In this document: piece after piece, positions 7,524 to 14,172 of the stretch | How positions within the stretch are numbered: position 1 is the first letter of the stretch | Layout: every line of letters begins with the position of its first letter | NCBI GenBank assembly: GCA_964516055.1 | Contig: CAZEYK010000014.1 | Location: forward strand, 1-21,353 | Origin: JABIEQ01 sp964516055 | GTDB taxonomy: Bacteria; Patescibacteriota; Patescibacteriia; Magasanikbacterales; UBA922 | Direction of reading: 5' to 3' | Length of the DNA stretch: 21,353 bases | Position numbers and translations under genes: made by a program | Notes under the pieces: generated by a model | What the model saw: only the letters and a program-made list of their open reading frames with translations | Database searches by the model: none | Told to the model about the DNA's origin: nothing

Positions 7524-7787
7524 TTATTTGCTCGCAACATTCACTCTTTTCATCAATCGAGATAATTTTCGTGATGCAGTATTCTTTTTTAATACTCCTT
7601 TTTTTGCGGCTTTATCTAATTTTTTTTGAGCAAATTGTATTTTTTCAGTAAGATCTTTCTCCCCTGCTTCAAGTGCTTTTCGTACAGCTTTTAGAGCTTG
7701 TTTATAAGCATCTTTAACAATCTTGTTTTCGGCTGCACGTTTTTTGCTTTGTCTTAGTGCTTTCTTAGCATTATTAAGAATTGGCAT
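7524..7787 (-). CDS. rpsT: 30S ribosomal protein S20
   Basis: This 87-residue, strongly basic, all-helical protein has the S20 pattern. It begins MPILNNAKKALRQSKKRAAEN, has a central KDAYKQALKAVRKAL helix, and ends KKGVLKKNTASRKLSRLMKRV. S20 binds 16S rRNA early in small-subunit assembly. The full length and the N-terminal start match the family. No Shine-Dalgarno is visible, but a consensus promoter lies about 50 nt upstream. It shares a bidirectional terminator with holA and follows rmuC on the same strand. Confidence 0.96.
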   Translation of the reverse strand: MPILNNAKKALRQSKKRAAENKIVKDAYKQALKAVRKALEAGEKDLTEKIQFAQKKLDKAAKKGVLKKNTASRKLSRLMKRVNVASK

Positions 7788-7844
7788 AATGTTAGTGATT
7801 TAATATATAAGTACTAGTTTTTTCCTAGACGTAAGAGCGTTAAG

Positions 7845-7873
7845 AGTATAGCCCATCGAAGTTTTTTTGTCAA
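7845..7873 (-). promoter_or_regulatory. Consensus promoter of rpsT
   Basis: On the minus strand TTGACA (plus 7868-7873) is followed after exactly 17 bp by TATACT (7845-7850). This is the best sigma-70-type promoter in the window, fitting a ribosomal protein gene. The leader of about 50 nt contains a CTAG-A-rich-CTAG dyad (near 7814-7828) that might form a small hairpin. Confidence 0.8.
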
Positions 7874-7882
7874 TAGAGCGCA

Positions 7883-9025
7883 CTACTCTTCATCAAGTAG
7901 CGGTTTTTCAATCTCTTCTGGGTCAATTAAGCGCTCAGTTTGCGTAATCCGTACAATGTCTTTATCAATTTTTCCGAGTTCTTTGTATGCTTTATTATAG
8001 TGATTTACGGTTGTTCCCATACTTCCCCCTAGTTTTTTCATAAAAGATTCGTAAGCATGTATATGTTTTTGCAACATCATGACGTTTTTACGGATAACTT
8101 TGGCACTTTCTTCAATCTGTAGTGAATGAAGTCCAAACAAGACTGTCTGTAAATAGGCCGCAAATGTTGTTGGTGACACAATAATAACCTTTTTTTCTTT
8201 AAATGCGTATTGGATGAGACTCTGTGTATTAATCTTTACGGTACCCACCTCATTGACGAGTAGATCATAGTAAATAGCTTCGGCAGGAATAAACATGAAC
8301 GCAAAATCGAGTGTCCCAAATTTTGGCTTAATATATTTACTGGTTTCATCAATTCGTACTTTTAAATCATTTTTAAAATTCTTCTCGTGAACAGACCGTT
8401 TTTCGGGGTCATGTTCATCAATAATACGTTGATAATTTTCTAAAGAAAATTTTGCATCTACAGGAATAATCCCATCTTTGGCAAAAATTGCCGCATCAAC
8501 AACATCTCCATCGTCAAAGCGGTGTTGGATAGAAAATGCTGTGGGAGGCAAAATATTTTCTAATACGAGCTGTAATCCAGCCTCTCCAAGGTTTCCTCGT
8601 GTTTTTTGGCTAGTAAGCACCTTTTCTAATTGTGATAATTGTTCAGAAAAAGAGATTACTTGCTGATTTGTTTTATCAAGGTTGGTAAGTTTTTCTGTGA
8701 TATTTTCTATCATTTTAGAACTGTGTCCAGTAATCCCCTGTATAATTTTTGTATTTTGAGAAAATTGTTCTTGCATGGTCTTGTTTAGTTCATGCTGATT
8801 TTGCCGTAATACAGTGTGTGTATCTACCATTTTTTGGTCTACGGTGTTCCCTAGTTGTTGAATAATGCGTCCTTGTTCTTGAATTTGGTTTTGTAACAAA
8901 ATAAATAGTTGATTGTCAGTCGCCTCTTCTTTTGTTAATCTGGTTATTCTTTTATAAAGAAAGAAAAAACCGATAAAGAGAATACAAGAAAGAATAAGTA
9001 AGGTTACAATAAAAAGGCTGTTCAT
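7883..9025 (-). CDS. rmuC: RmuC family DNA recombination protein
   Basis: This 380-residue protein has an N-terminal membrane helix (about residues 4-24), a long coiled coil (about 30-140) and the RmuC domain, which belongs to the PD-(D/E)XK nuclease-like superfamily. GNLGE (144-148), VVDAAI (175-180) and VDAKFSLENY (189-198) match the conserved core, and PKFGTLDFAFMFIPAEAIY follows as expected. RmuC limits inversion at short inverted repeats in E. coli and is thought to cut DNA structures. The start at 9025 places the membrane helix directly at the N-terminus. It is divergent from the TrmB-like gene at 9217 and shares its palindrome-rich intergenic region. No terminator is obvious before rpsT, so some read-through is possible. 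Confidence 0.93.
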   Translation of the reverse strand: MNSLFIVTLLILSCILFIGFFFLYKRITRLTKEEATDNQLFILLQNQIQEQGRIIQQLGNTVDQKMVDTHTVLRQNQHELNKTMQEQFSQNTKIIQGITGHSSKMIENITEKLTNLDKTNQQVISFSEQLSQLEKVLTSQKTRGNLGEAGLQLVLENILPPTAFSIQHRFDDGDVVDAAIFAKDGIIPVDAKFSLENYQRIIDEHDPEKRSVHEKNFKNDLKVRIDETSKYIKPKFGTLDFAFMFIPAEAIYYDLLVNEVGTVKINTQSLIQYAFKEKKVIIVSPTTFAAYLQTVLFGLHSLQIEESAKVIRKNVMMLQKHIHAYESFMKKLGGSMGTTVNHYNKAYKELGKIDKDIVRITQTERLIDPEEIEKPLLDEE

Positions 9026-9055
9026 AAATGGATGTAATAGATTAGGTGTATAAAC

Positions 9056-9064
9056 AGTATATCA
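9056..9064 (-). promoter_or_regulatory. Probable extended -10 of the rmuC promoter
   Basis: TGATATACT lies on the minus strand about 30 nt before the rmuC ATG. No good -35 is present, which is common for extended -10 promoters. Confidence 0.45.
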
Positions 9065-9094
9065 TGATTTTGAAGATAAAAATATGAAATTGTA

Positions 9095-9128
9095 AAATAA
9101 ATTGTAAATCTTAATTTACAATTTATTT
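9095..9128. promoter_or_regulatory. Operator-like palindrome O1, 14-bp perfect arms
   Basis: AAATAAATTGTAAA (9095-9108) and TTTACAATTTATTT (9115-9128) are exact complements around the spacer TCTTAA. An extra half-site AAATTGTAAA lies at 9087-9096. The core TTGTAAA-N6-TTTACAA is shared with O2, 64 bp away centre to centre (about six helical turns), so a dimeric regulator could bind both on one DNA face. Confidence 0.65.
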
Positions 9129-9158
9129 GCTTTGATTATAATAAAAAAAAGATTTATA

Positions 9159-9192
9159 TTTATTTTTGTAAATTTTAATTTACAAAAATAAA
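9159..9192. promoter_or_regulatory. Operator-like palindrome O2 overlapping the TrmB-like promoter
   Basis: TTTATTTTTGTAAA (9159-9172) and TTTACAAAAATAAA (9179-9192) are exact complements around TTTTAA. The right arm contains the -35 hexamer of the downstream promoter, so occupancy should block RNA polymerase. Autorepression by the adjacent TrmB-like protein is the simplest model. Confidence 0.65.
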
Positions 9193-9207
9193 TTGATTTG
9201 ATATACT
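9179..9207 (+). promoter_or_regulatory. Leaderless promoter of the TrmB-like gene
   Basis: TTTACA (9179-9184), a 17-bp spacer and TATACT (9202-9207), with TGA just before the -10, give a near-consensus promoter. The ATG at 9217 is 9 nt after the -10, so the mRNA should begin at or within two or three bases of the start codon. Confidence 0.7.
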
Positions 9208-9216
9208 TTGTCCACT

Positions 9217-9948
9217 ATGAATTCCCTTTTTCAAAAATTTGGACTTGACGAAACGGAGGCAAGAGTTTACTCAGCTCTTTTAACTTTGGGATCTGGAACG
9301 GTAACAGAAGTAACCAGTACCGCAGATGTAACAAGAACGCTAGGATATTCAGTATTAGAAAAATTACAAAGTTATGGATTAGTAAAGAATGTTTCACGTG
9401 AAACATCAAAGAAAAAGATTTTTATTGCGGAGAGTCCCGAAAAAATAGTGAATTTTGTGGAGAAGAGAAAAAATGATTGGAACGATAAGCTAGAGGAAGC
9501 AAAAAAAAGTTTACCAAACATTCTCTCTTTATATAAAATGGGCTCAAAACCAGTATTGAGATATGAAGAAAATATTTCTATTGTAGAAAATGTTTCACGT
9601 GAAACATTTTCTGAGGGTTCGGAGATATGTTCGATTATTAACTTAAATGGCTGTAGTGATTCTCTCAAGAGTATTGTTATAAAGAATATATCCGATAATT
9701 CATTATCTAGAAAAGTAATTATTATAGATGAGGACGATCAATCTTTAATTGAAGCTTCCCATATAAAAAAGATATCTTCTGAAATGGTACCCAGTTTAAA
9801 GAACCTAAAAGGAGAGGTGAGTTTTCAAGGAAAAACAATGCTTGCTATAACACCTAAACAAATGGATGTGAGCGCCACTAGAATTGAGTGTGATACCGTT
9901 AATATGATGTTAAGTGCATTATTTGACTTAGCTTGGAACAATCTATAA
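9217..9948 (+). CDS. TrmB-like regulator carrying two in-frame parS sites
   Basis: This 243-residue protein has a TrmB-type winged helix-turn-helix at residues 1-57 (NSLFQKFGLDETEARVYSAL, then RTLGYSVLEKLQSYGLV). A coiled coil (about 75-105) and a C-terminal sensor-like half ending MMLSALFDLAWNNL follow. It has only one such half, against two in the TrmB-type protein at 5277. The hexapeptide NVSRET occurs twice (58-63 and 125-130), each time encoded by a perfect parS palindrome. The copies fall at domain boundaries: just after the DNA-binding domain, and between the coiled coil and the sensor. The ATG at 9217 is chosen over a TTG at 9208 because the latter overlaps the promoter spacing. Two long operator-like palindromes upstream suggest autoregulation and perhaps control of divergent rmuC. 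The stop lies inside the tRNA-Arg -10 element. Confidence 0.75.
   Translation: MNSLFQKFGLDETEARVYSALLTLGSGTVTEVTSTADVTRTLGYSVLEKLQSYGLVKNVSRETSKKKIFIAESPEKIVNFVEKRKNDWNDKLEEAKKSLPNILSLYKMGSKPVLRYEENISIVENVSRETFSEGSEICSIINLNGCSDSLKSIVIKNISDNSLSRKVIIIDEDDQSLIEASHIKKISSEMVPSLKNLKGEVSFQGKTMLAITPKQMDVSATRIECDTVNMMLSALFDLAWNNL
9390..9405. other. parS site 1 (ParB-binding centromere)
   Basis: TGTTTCACGTGAAACA is a perfect match to the canonical bacterial chromosomal parS, and a perfect palindrome (18 bp with the flanking A/T). It lies inside the TrmB-like gene and encodes the VSRET residues at 59-63. Confidence 0.88.
9591..9606. other. parS site 2 (ParB-binding centromere)
   Basis: This is an identical copy of TGTTTCACGTGAAACA, 201 bp from site 1, again in the NVSRET reading frame of the TrmB-like gene (residues 125-130). 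Confidence 0.88.
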
Positions 9949-9949
9949 T
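9923..9949 (+). promoter_or_regulatory. Candidate promoter of tRNA-Arg
   Basis: A perfect -10, TATAAT (9944-9949), overlaps the stop codon of the TrmB-like gene. TTGACT (9923-9928) is 15 bp upstream, a short spacing. The start would be near 9956, placing parS site 3 in the tRNA leader. Confidence 0.5.
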
Positions 9950-9961
9950 ATAGATGACACG

Positions 9962-9977
9962 TGTTTCACGTGAAACA
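9962..9977. other. parS site 3 in the tRNA-Arg leader
   Basis: A third exact TGTTTCACGTGAAACA lies 371 bp from site 2. It is outside any coding sequence and ends 4 bp before the tRNA-Arg 5' end. Confidence 0.88.
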
Positions 9978-9981
9978 TTTT

Positions 9982-10053
9982 GCTCCCATAGTTTAATGGA
10001 TAAAACAAGGCACTCCTAACGCCTAGATTTAGGTTCGATTCCTTGTGGGGGCA
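9982..10053 (+). tRNA. tRNA-Arg (anticodon CCT)
   Basis: The cloverleaf has acceptor GCTCCCA/TGGGGGC, D arm GTTT-AATGGATA-AAAC, anticodon stem AGGCA/CGCCT with loop CTCCTAA, and T arm TTAGG-TTCGATT-CCTTG. Anticodon CCT (10015-10017) reads the AGG arginine codon, and the body resembles E. coli tRNA-Arg(CCU). Two stem positions do not pair: A31-C39, next to the anticodon loop, and U50-U64 in the T stem. CCA is not encoded. The mismatches could be real for this lineage or mark a decaying copy. Confidence 0.85.
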
Positions 10054-10295
10054 CAACACATATCTTTTGCAAATTATATAAAACTATAGGATGTTAGCTT
10101 TAAAACTGTATTTTAGTACTAAAATAGCGTCGTACAATTTTTATTTATAATTTCATGGTAATATTTTTAGGGCTACCCGTTTCATTAATTAGTAGCTATC
10201 TCCACGAAATATAGAGTGCATCTTAGTAAACAACGTAATAAAGCCCTTATCAGTACTTTGTCCAGAGATAAAAATGCGAAAGTTTATGAGAAAAA
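10054..10295. other. Non-coding stretch between tRNA-Arg and the surface locus
   Basis: No open frame of note is present. It holds a perfect 18-bp palindrome TATTTTAGTACTAAAATA (10109-10126). A possible long-range stem also pairs AGGGCT (10169-10174) with AGCCCT (10241-10246), enclosing about 66 nt. Neither matches a riboswitch class I can recognise. No terminator for tRNA-Arg is clear. Confidence 0.4.
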
Positions 10296-10304
10296 TGATA
10301 TACT
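10296..10304 (+). promoter_or_regulatory. Leaderless extended -10 promoter of the surface locus
   Basis: TGATATACT (10296-10304) ends 8 nt before the ATG at 10313. No consensus -35 is present. It probably drives the small WxL-like gene and the two genes closely spaced or overlapping behind it. Confidence 0.55.
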
Positions 10305-10312
10305 AAATATCT

Positions 10313-10969
10313 ATGGATAAAAAAATAATAAAATTATCACTGGTTATCGTTGTTATTACCAGTTTTATCTATTGTTCTCCCGTAAAAACGACAATGACCG
10401 GTGGAAGTTATGACATAATAGCGGATACCTTTAGTTTTATATCATCCCCACAGGGTTCTGCCGGTGGTGATTTTTTCTTGACAGATACAGGAGGAGAGTT
10501 TTTTGCTACAACAACAGCAAGTGGAGACTATCAACTTATGGCAGGTTTTCAGTCTGCAACGAGAGATCAATTATCACTTACATTAGACAACGCATCTTTA
10601 AGTCTCGGCCAACTTTCATTAAGTGCGGTATCCACCGATAGTATTACCGCAACGGTGAGCGCTTCTGACAGTGGGTACACCTTATCAATCACAGAAGATG
10701 GTGATTTACGTAGTGGGGCAAACACCATTAATGATGTCGCTGATGGCACGGTAACCGCAGGATCAGAAGAATATGGAATCAAAACAAGCGGAATAGATGG
10801 ATTACTTTCAAATGATACTGCAATTTCGGGAACCATAAATGTTGCCTCATCGCTAACTTCAGCAAGTAATATAGATACAACGGTTCAATTTAGTGCTTCA
10901 ATCAGTACAAATTCTATTCAGGGAAGCTATTCACACCAAGTTTCATTCACACTTGTTGAAAATCCATAA
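10313..10969 (+). CDS. Secreted WxL-like surface protein with Y/F in place of W
   Basis: This 218-residue protein has an N-terminal hydrophobic signal segment (residues 5-20). The region 25-80 (GGSYDIIADTFSF, then FFLTDTGGEFFATTTASGDY, then LMAGFQ) resembles a short leader domain common in patescibacterial secreted proteins. Residues 86-218 read like a Firmicutes WxL domain: LSLGQLS, SGYTLSITEDGDL, VADGTVTAGSEEYGI, and a terminal GSYSHQVSFTLVENP. The two diagnostic tryptophan positions seem to be filled by Y122 (YTL) and F212 (FTL), and the protein has no tryptophan. WxL domains attach proteins to peptidoglycan in Gram-positives. The assignment rests on pattern and on the adjacent DUF916-like gene, so it is plausible but unproven. 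C21 is not in a proper lipobox. Confidence 0.6.
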   Translation: MDKKIIKLSLVIVVITSFIYCSPVKTTMTGGSYDIIADTFSFISSPQGSAGGDFFLTDTGGEFFATTTASGDYQLMAGFQSATRDQLSLTLDNASLSLGQLSLSAVSTDSITATVSASDSGYTLSITEDGDLRSGANTINDVADGTVTAGSEEYGIKTSGIDGLLSNDTAISGTINVASSLTSASNIDTTVQFSASISTNSIQGSYSHQVSFTLVENP

Positions 10970-10976
10970 TAAACAT

Positions 10977-11849
10977 ATGAAACAGTGGATCATTATCCTG
11001 AGCCTCATCAGTACTTGCTGTCTTTTTTTACCAACAGCAGCTTCTGCTATTGCAGTAAGTCCTTCACGACAAACAATAGTAGTTGCTCCAGGAAGCAAAA
11101 CCACAGTTGAAATTACTGTAATAAATGATGAAAATGAAAACATTACCGTCTTTCCAGAAATTCAATCATTTGAAATTGATGAACAAACAGGAGAAACTCA
11201 TATCGTAGATGTCACAGACCAAAAAGAATGGTTTCACGTAGAAGAAGAAACAAAAACACTTGAGCCCGAAGAAGAAACAAAATTTCAAATACAGATTACT
11301 CCGCCACAGCAGACTGAACCAGGAGCATACTACGTAGCATTATTTGCAAAAAAACAAGGAGATGGTGGACAAATTAGCGTGGGTACTCGCGTGGGATCAT
11401 TACTTTTTTTATATATAGAAGGAAAAATACACGAACAAGTAACCACAGAAATATTTTCAACAGAAACTAATTGGTTTATTAACGATACGTTGCCACTAAC
11501 ACTAAAGTATAAAAATCAAGGAAACATTCATAGTATCCCTACAGGAAACATAATACTAACAGATAGAAAGGGAAATGAAATTCAAAAAGAGGAAATAAAC
11601 AAGGAACAAACGAAAGTATTAGCAGGAGGATCCTGGGAGAGAGAATTTATTTTTTCACATATAGGAATAAAGTATATTGGGCCTCTGTATGTTCAGGCAA
11701 ATATGAACTACGGGATCGAACAAAAAACAGTACATAATGTGATAAAAATTTGGTATATACCCAAAATGATTATCACCGGAGTAATTATCTGCGGTATACT
11801 CTTCTGTATAGGTATCATTGGAATACGATATGCAAAAAAAACATCATAA
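10977..11849 (+). CDS. Membrane-anchored Ig-like protein, DUF916 / WxL-interacting type
   Basis: This 290-residue protein has a signal peptide (MKQWIIILSL to ASA-IAV), then IAVSPSRQTIVVAPGSKTTV, typical of the DUF916 Ig-like fold. PEEETKFQIQITPP and GAYYVALFAKK follow, completing the first beta-sandwich. A second Ig-like domain (about 150-250: LPLTLKYKNQGNIHSIPTGN) corresponds in position to DUF3324. A C-terminal membrane helix (MIITGVIICGILFCIGIIGI) ends with a short basic tail RYAKKTS, so the bulk is extracytoplasmic. In Firmicutes WxL loci such a protein accompanies the WxL protein and binds it or peptidoglycan. The ATG at 10977, 7 bp after the previous stop, is chosen because it begins the signal peptide. 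Its end overlaps the next gene by 20 bp, so the genes form one operon. Confidence 0.7.
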   Translation: MKQWIIILSLISTCCLFLPTAASAIAVSPSRQTIVVAPGSKTTVEITVINDENENITVFPEIQSFEIDEQTGETHIVDVTDQKEWFHVEEETKTLEPEEETKFQIQITPPQQTEPGAYYVALFAKKQGDGGQISVGTRVGSLLFLYIEGKIHEQVTTEIFSTETNWFINDTLPLTLKYKNQGNIHSIPTGNIILTDRKGNEIQKEEINKEQTKVLAGGSWEREFIFSHIGIKYIGPLYVQANMNYGIEQKTVHNVIKIWYIPKMIITGVIICGILFCIGIIGIRYAKKTS

Positions 11850-14009
11850 GAAAAAGATAATTATTACAGTATGTGCAGTACTTTGTGTACATGTATTATT
11901 TTTTTCAGATGTATTTTCAGAAACAGAATCAGTAACCATAAACGCCACAGTTCCTGCTATTTGTGGAAACGGAGTAACTGAGGGAGATGAAGAATGTGAC
12001 GAAGGAGCCCAAAATGGTGGCGCAGTTTGTTCTGCTATATGTCAAAATGTTGTTGATAACGGAGGTGGCGGAGGAGATGCTGGCGGAGGAGACGCTGGCG
12101 GAGGAGACGCTGGCGGAGGAGANNNNNNNNNNNNNNNNNNNNNNNNNNNNNNNNNNNNNNNNNNNNNNNNNNNNNNNNNNNNNNNNNNNNNNNNNNNNNN
12201 NNNNNNNNNNNNNNNNNNNNNNGCGGAGGAGATGCTGGCGGAGGAGACGCTGGCGGAGGAGACGCTGGCGGAGGAGACGCTGGCGGAGGAGCAGGTGGAC
12301 AAGAAAATAATGGAGGTGGAGAATTTGTTCCTCAAGGAGTAATTGCCATTCAAGATATTGATTTGTGGGCAAAAGAAAAAACAATAAAAATTAATACACA
12401 AGACAGAACGCCAAGTGTTCTTTTTGCACAAACACTAATAATTGAAATACGAGAAGATAGCATTCCTGACAGTGAGTTACTTGACTCACTCGTCATTAAT
12501 GATGGCGGGGTCATAAAACGGTTTACATTTAGACAAACCGATAGTAGATATTACACACAAATTCAAAATCTTCGTTTAGGAGAAAATATTTTTACTATTA
12601 CCGCATACTATAATCAAGGGGGGCGAAAAGAAACTACATTGTTAATTCAAGGAAATCCTTATGGGCAAGTAACGGATGGGGAGGCAGTCGTTGCGGGCGT
12701 TAACGTCACCCTATACGAGATAGTTGGAGGAAACGAAATAATAGTTGATGCCACAAAGTATCACCAACAAAATCCAACACAAACAAACCCAAATGGAATT
12801 TATGGATTTATTGTACCAAATGGAAGATACAAAATTGTAGCAAGCAAACAAGGATACCGAGATCGGATAACCCCGTCCTTTAGTGTTATCAACAATACAA
12901 TAAATACAAACATCTCATTAATAAAAAAAGCACCAGCATTAAGTGACGTATTTGATCCAAATGCATCAGTAACAGAAAATATTGCGAACATTGCTAAAAA
13001 TATCTCCGAAAAGACAATAGAACAATTAAAAGTCACCAAAGAAAAAATTCTCGACGCTGCCACGATCATACAGGAAGTGGCAGATAATCCTATTGTTGAA
13101 AAAGTTACCAAAAATGTTGTTGCACCAAGCGCCGTAGGTATTTCTGTCCTCGCGGTGACTCCATCACTCTGGAGTATTGTCTTCCCACTCCTTCGCTTTT
13201 TATTCTTACAACCACTTCTTATCATTGGAAAAAGAAAAAGAGAAGGCTGGGGAATCGTATATAATAGTAATACAAAACTGCCTATTGATCTTGCTATGGT
13301 ACGGCTGATCAATGTGCAAACAAAAAAAGTAGTCCAATCAAGAGTAACAGATAAAAATGGAAGATATTTATTTACCTTAGAACCAGGAAAATATATCCTC
13401 GAAGTACAAAAATCTGGATTTGCATTTCCTTCATCACTACTTTCTGGTGTTCAATCCGATGGAAGAAAACTCGATATATACCACGGAGAAGAAATAACAG
13501 TGAATGAAGATGACACCGATATCACACCAAACATTCCACTCGATCCAAGCGGAGTAACAAAAACACCAAAGCGGATTATTTGGGAAAAACGACTCCGTAT
13601 TCTTCAACATGCAATTTCAATCATCGGTATAGTAACAACACTAGCCGCTTTGTACATAAATCCATCAGCACTTATTGCTGGATTTCTCGTAATTCATATA
13701 GTAATATTTGTAGGATTCATACGCTATGTTAAGCCTAAAAAGCCAAAACAATGGGGTATCGTGTACGAAGAACATACAAAAAAACCAATTGGAAAAGCTG
13801 TCGCCAGATTATTTACAAAAAAATATAATAAATTGGTAGCAACACAAGTTACAGACAATAAAGGAAGATACGCCTTTCTCGTAGGACCAAATGAATACTA
13901 TGTAACATATGACAAAACAGGCTATGGAGAACAGACATCATCCAGCATTCAAATTGAAGATGAAAAGGAGGGAATTATCAGCAAAGACATAGGACTAGAT
14001 AAGAAATAA
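11830..14009 (+). CDS. Multi-pass surface protein: Cys-rich motif, GGGDA repeats, carboxypeptidase-regulatory-like domains (gap inside)
   Basis: One gene is split by a 100-N assembly gap; the frame on each side is open and both flanks read the same GGGDA repeat. In order: a signal anchor (MQKKHHKKKIIITVCAVLCV), a DUF4215-like four-cysteine motif (CGNGVTEGDEEC, then VCSAIC), the repeat linker, and an Ig-like domain (IKINTQDRTPSVLFAQTLII onward). A carboxypeptidase-regulatory-like domain (YGQVTDGEAVVAGVNVTLYE, NPNGIYGFIVPNGRYKI) follows, then a membrane segment (near 13130-13220). Next come a second such domain (WGIVYNSNTKLPIDLAMVRL), a two-helix hairpin (13600-13725) and a third domain (WGIVYEEHTKKPIGKAVARL). 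KRKR and KPKKPK flank the helices, so domains two and three are probably cytoplasmic by the positive-inside rule. The start overlaps the DUF916-like gene by 20 bp. A terminator follows directly. Function is unknown; a surface scaffold or anchor is likely. Confidence 0.75.
12061..12297 (+). repeat. 15-bp tandem repeat encoding GGGDA, interrupted by gap
   Basis: The unit GGCGGAGGAGACGCT encodes Gly-Gly-Gly-Asp-Ala, with GAC/GAT variation. About four units are visible before the gap and five after, then it decays into GGAGGQENNGGG. It should form a flexible, acidic linker outside the membrane. Confidence 0.9.
12123..12222. other. Assembly gap of 100 N
   Basis: Exactly 100 N stand in for unresolved repeat copies. 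Repeat phase and reading frame both require the true missing length to be 5 modulo 15, which 100 is not, so the number is a placeholder. Confidence 0.95.
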
Positions 14010-14040
14010 AAAACGCTCAACACCTGAGCATTTTTTATTT
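14008..14040 (+). terminator. Rho-independent terminator after the multi-pass surface gene
   Basis: GCTCA (14015-14019) pairs with TGAGC (14025-14029) around ACACC, with A residues before and a T6 tract after. It separates the first three surface genes from the giant gene that follows. Confidence 0.8.
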
Positions 14041-14172
14041 ATGTACAGAAAAGTTTTCCACACACAAAAAAGATCGCATGTTTTCCATTTTTTTGGTAAA
14101 ATAAAGGAGATTTTGTTTTTTTCAAAATAGAAAAAATAGCAAAATTAGTGTTGTCAAAAATCTGTGAAGACA

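Noticed and set aside
10169..10246. Known riboswitch upstream of the surface locus
   Set aside because: No conserved core of any riboswitch class I know could be recognised.
11231..11250. Fourth parS-like site near GGTTTCACGT
   Set aside because: Only the left half matches; the right half lacks GTGAAACA.
12061..12297. CRISPR array or DNA-level repeat element
   Set aside because: The 15-bp units are contiguous with no spacers and translate as pentapeptides; the same holds for 19114-19379.
12363..12431. ATG at 12363 as the start of a separate surface gene
   Set aside because: The same frame is open upstream to the gap and encodes the same GGGDA repeat as the gene before it; the split is a gap artefact.
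14050..14062. DnaA box near TTTTCCACA
   Set aside because: It is a single mismatched copy without a cluster; no replication origin can be called in the window despite the parS sites.
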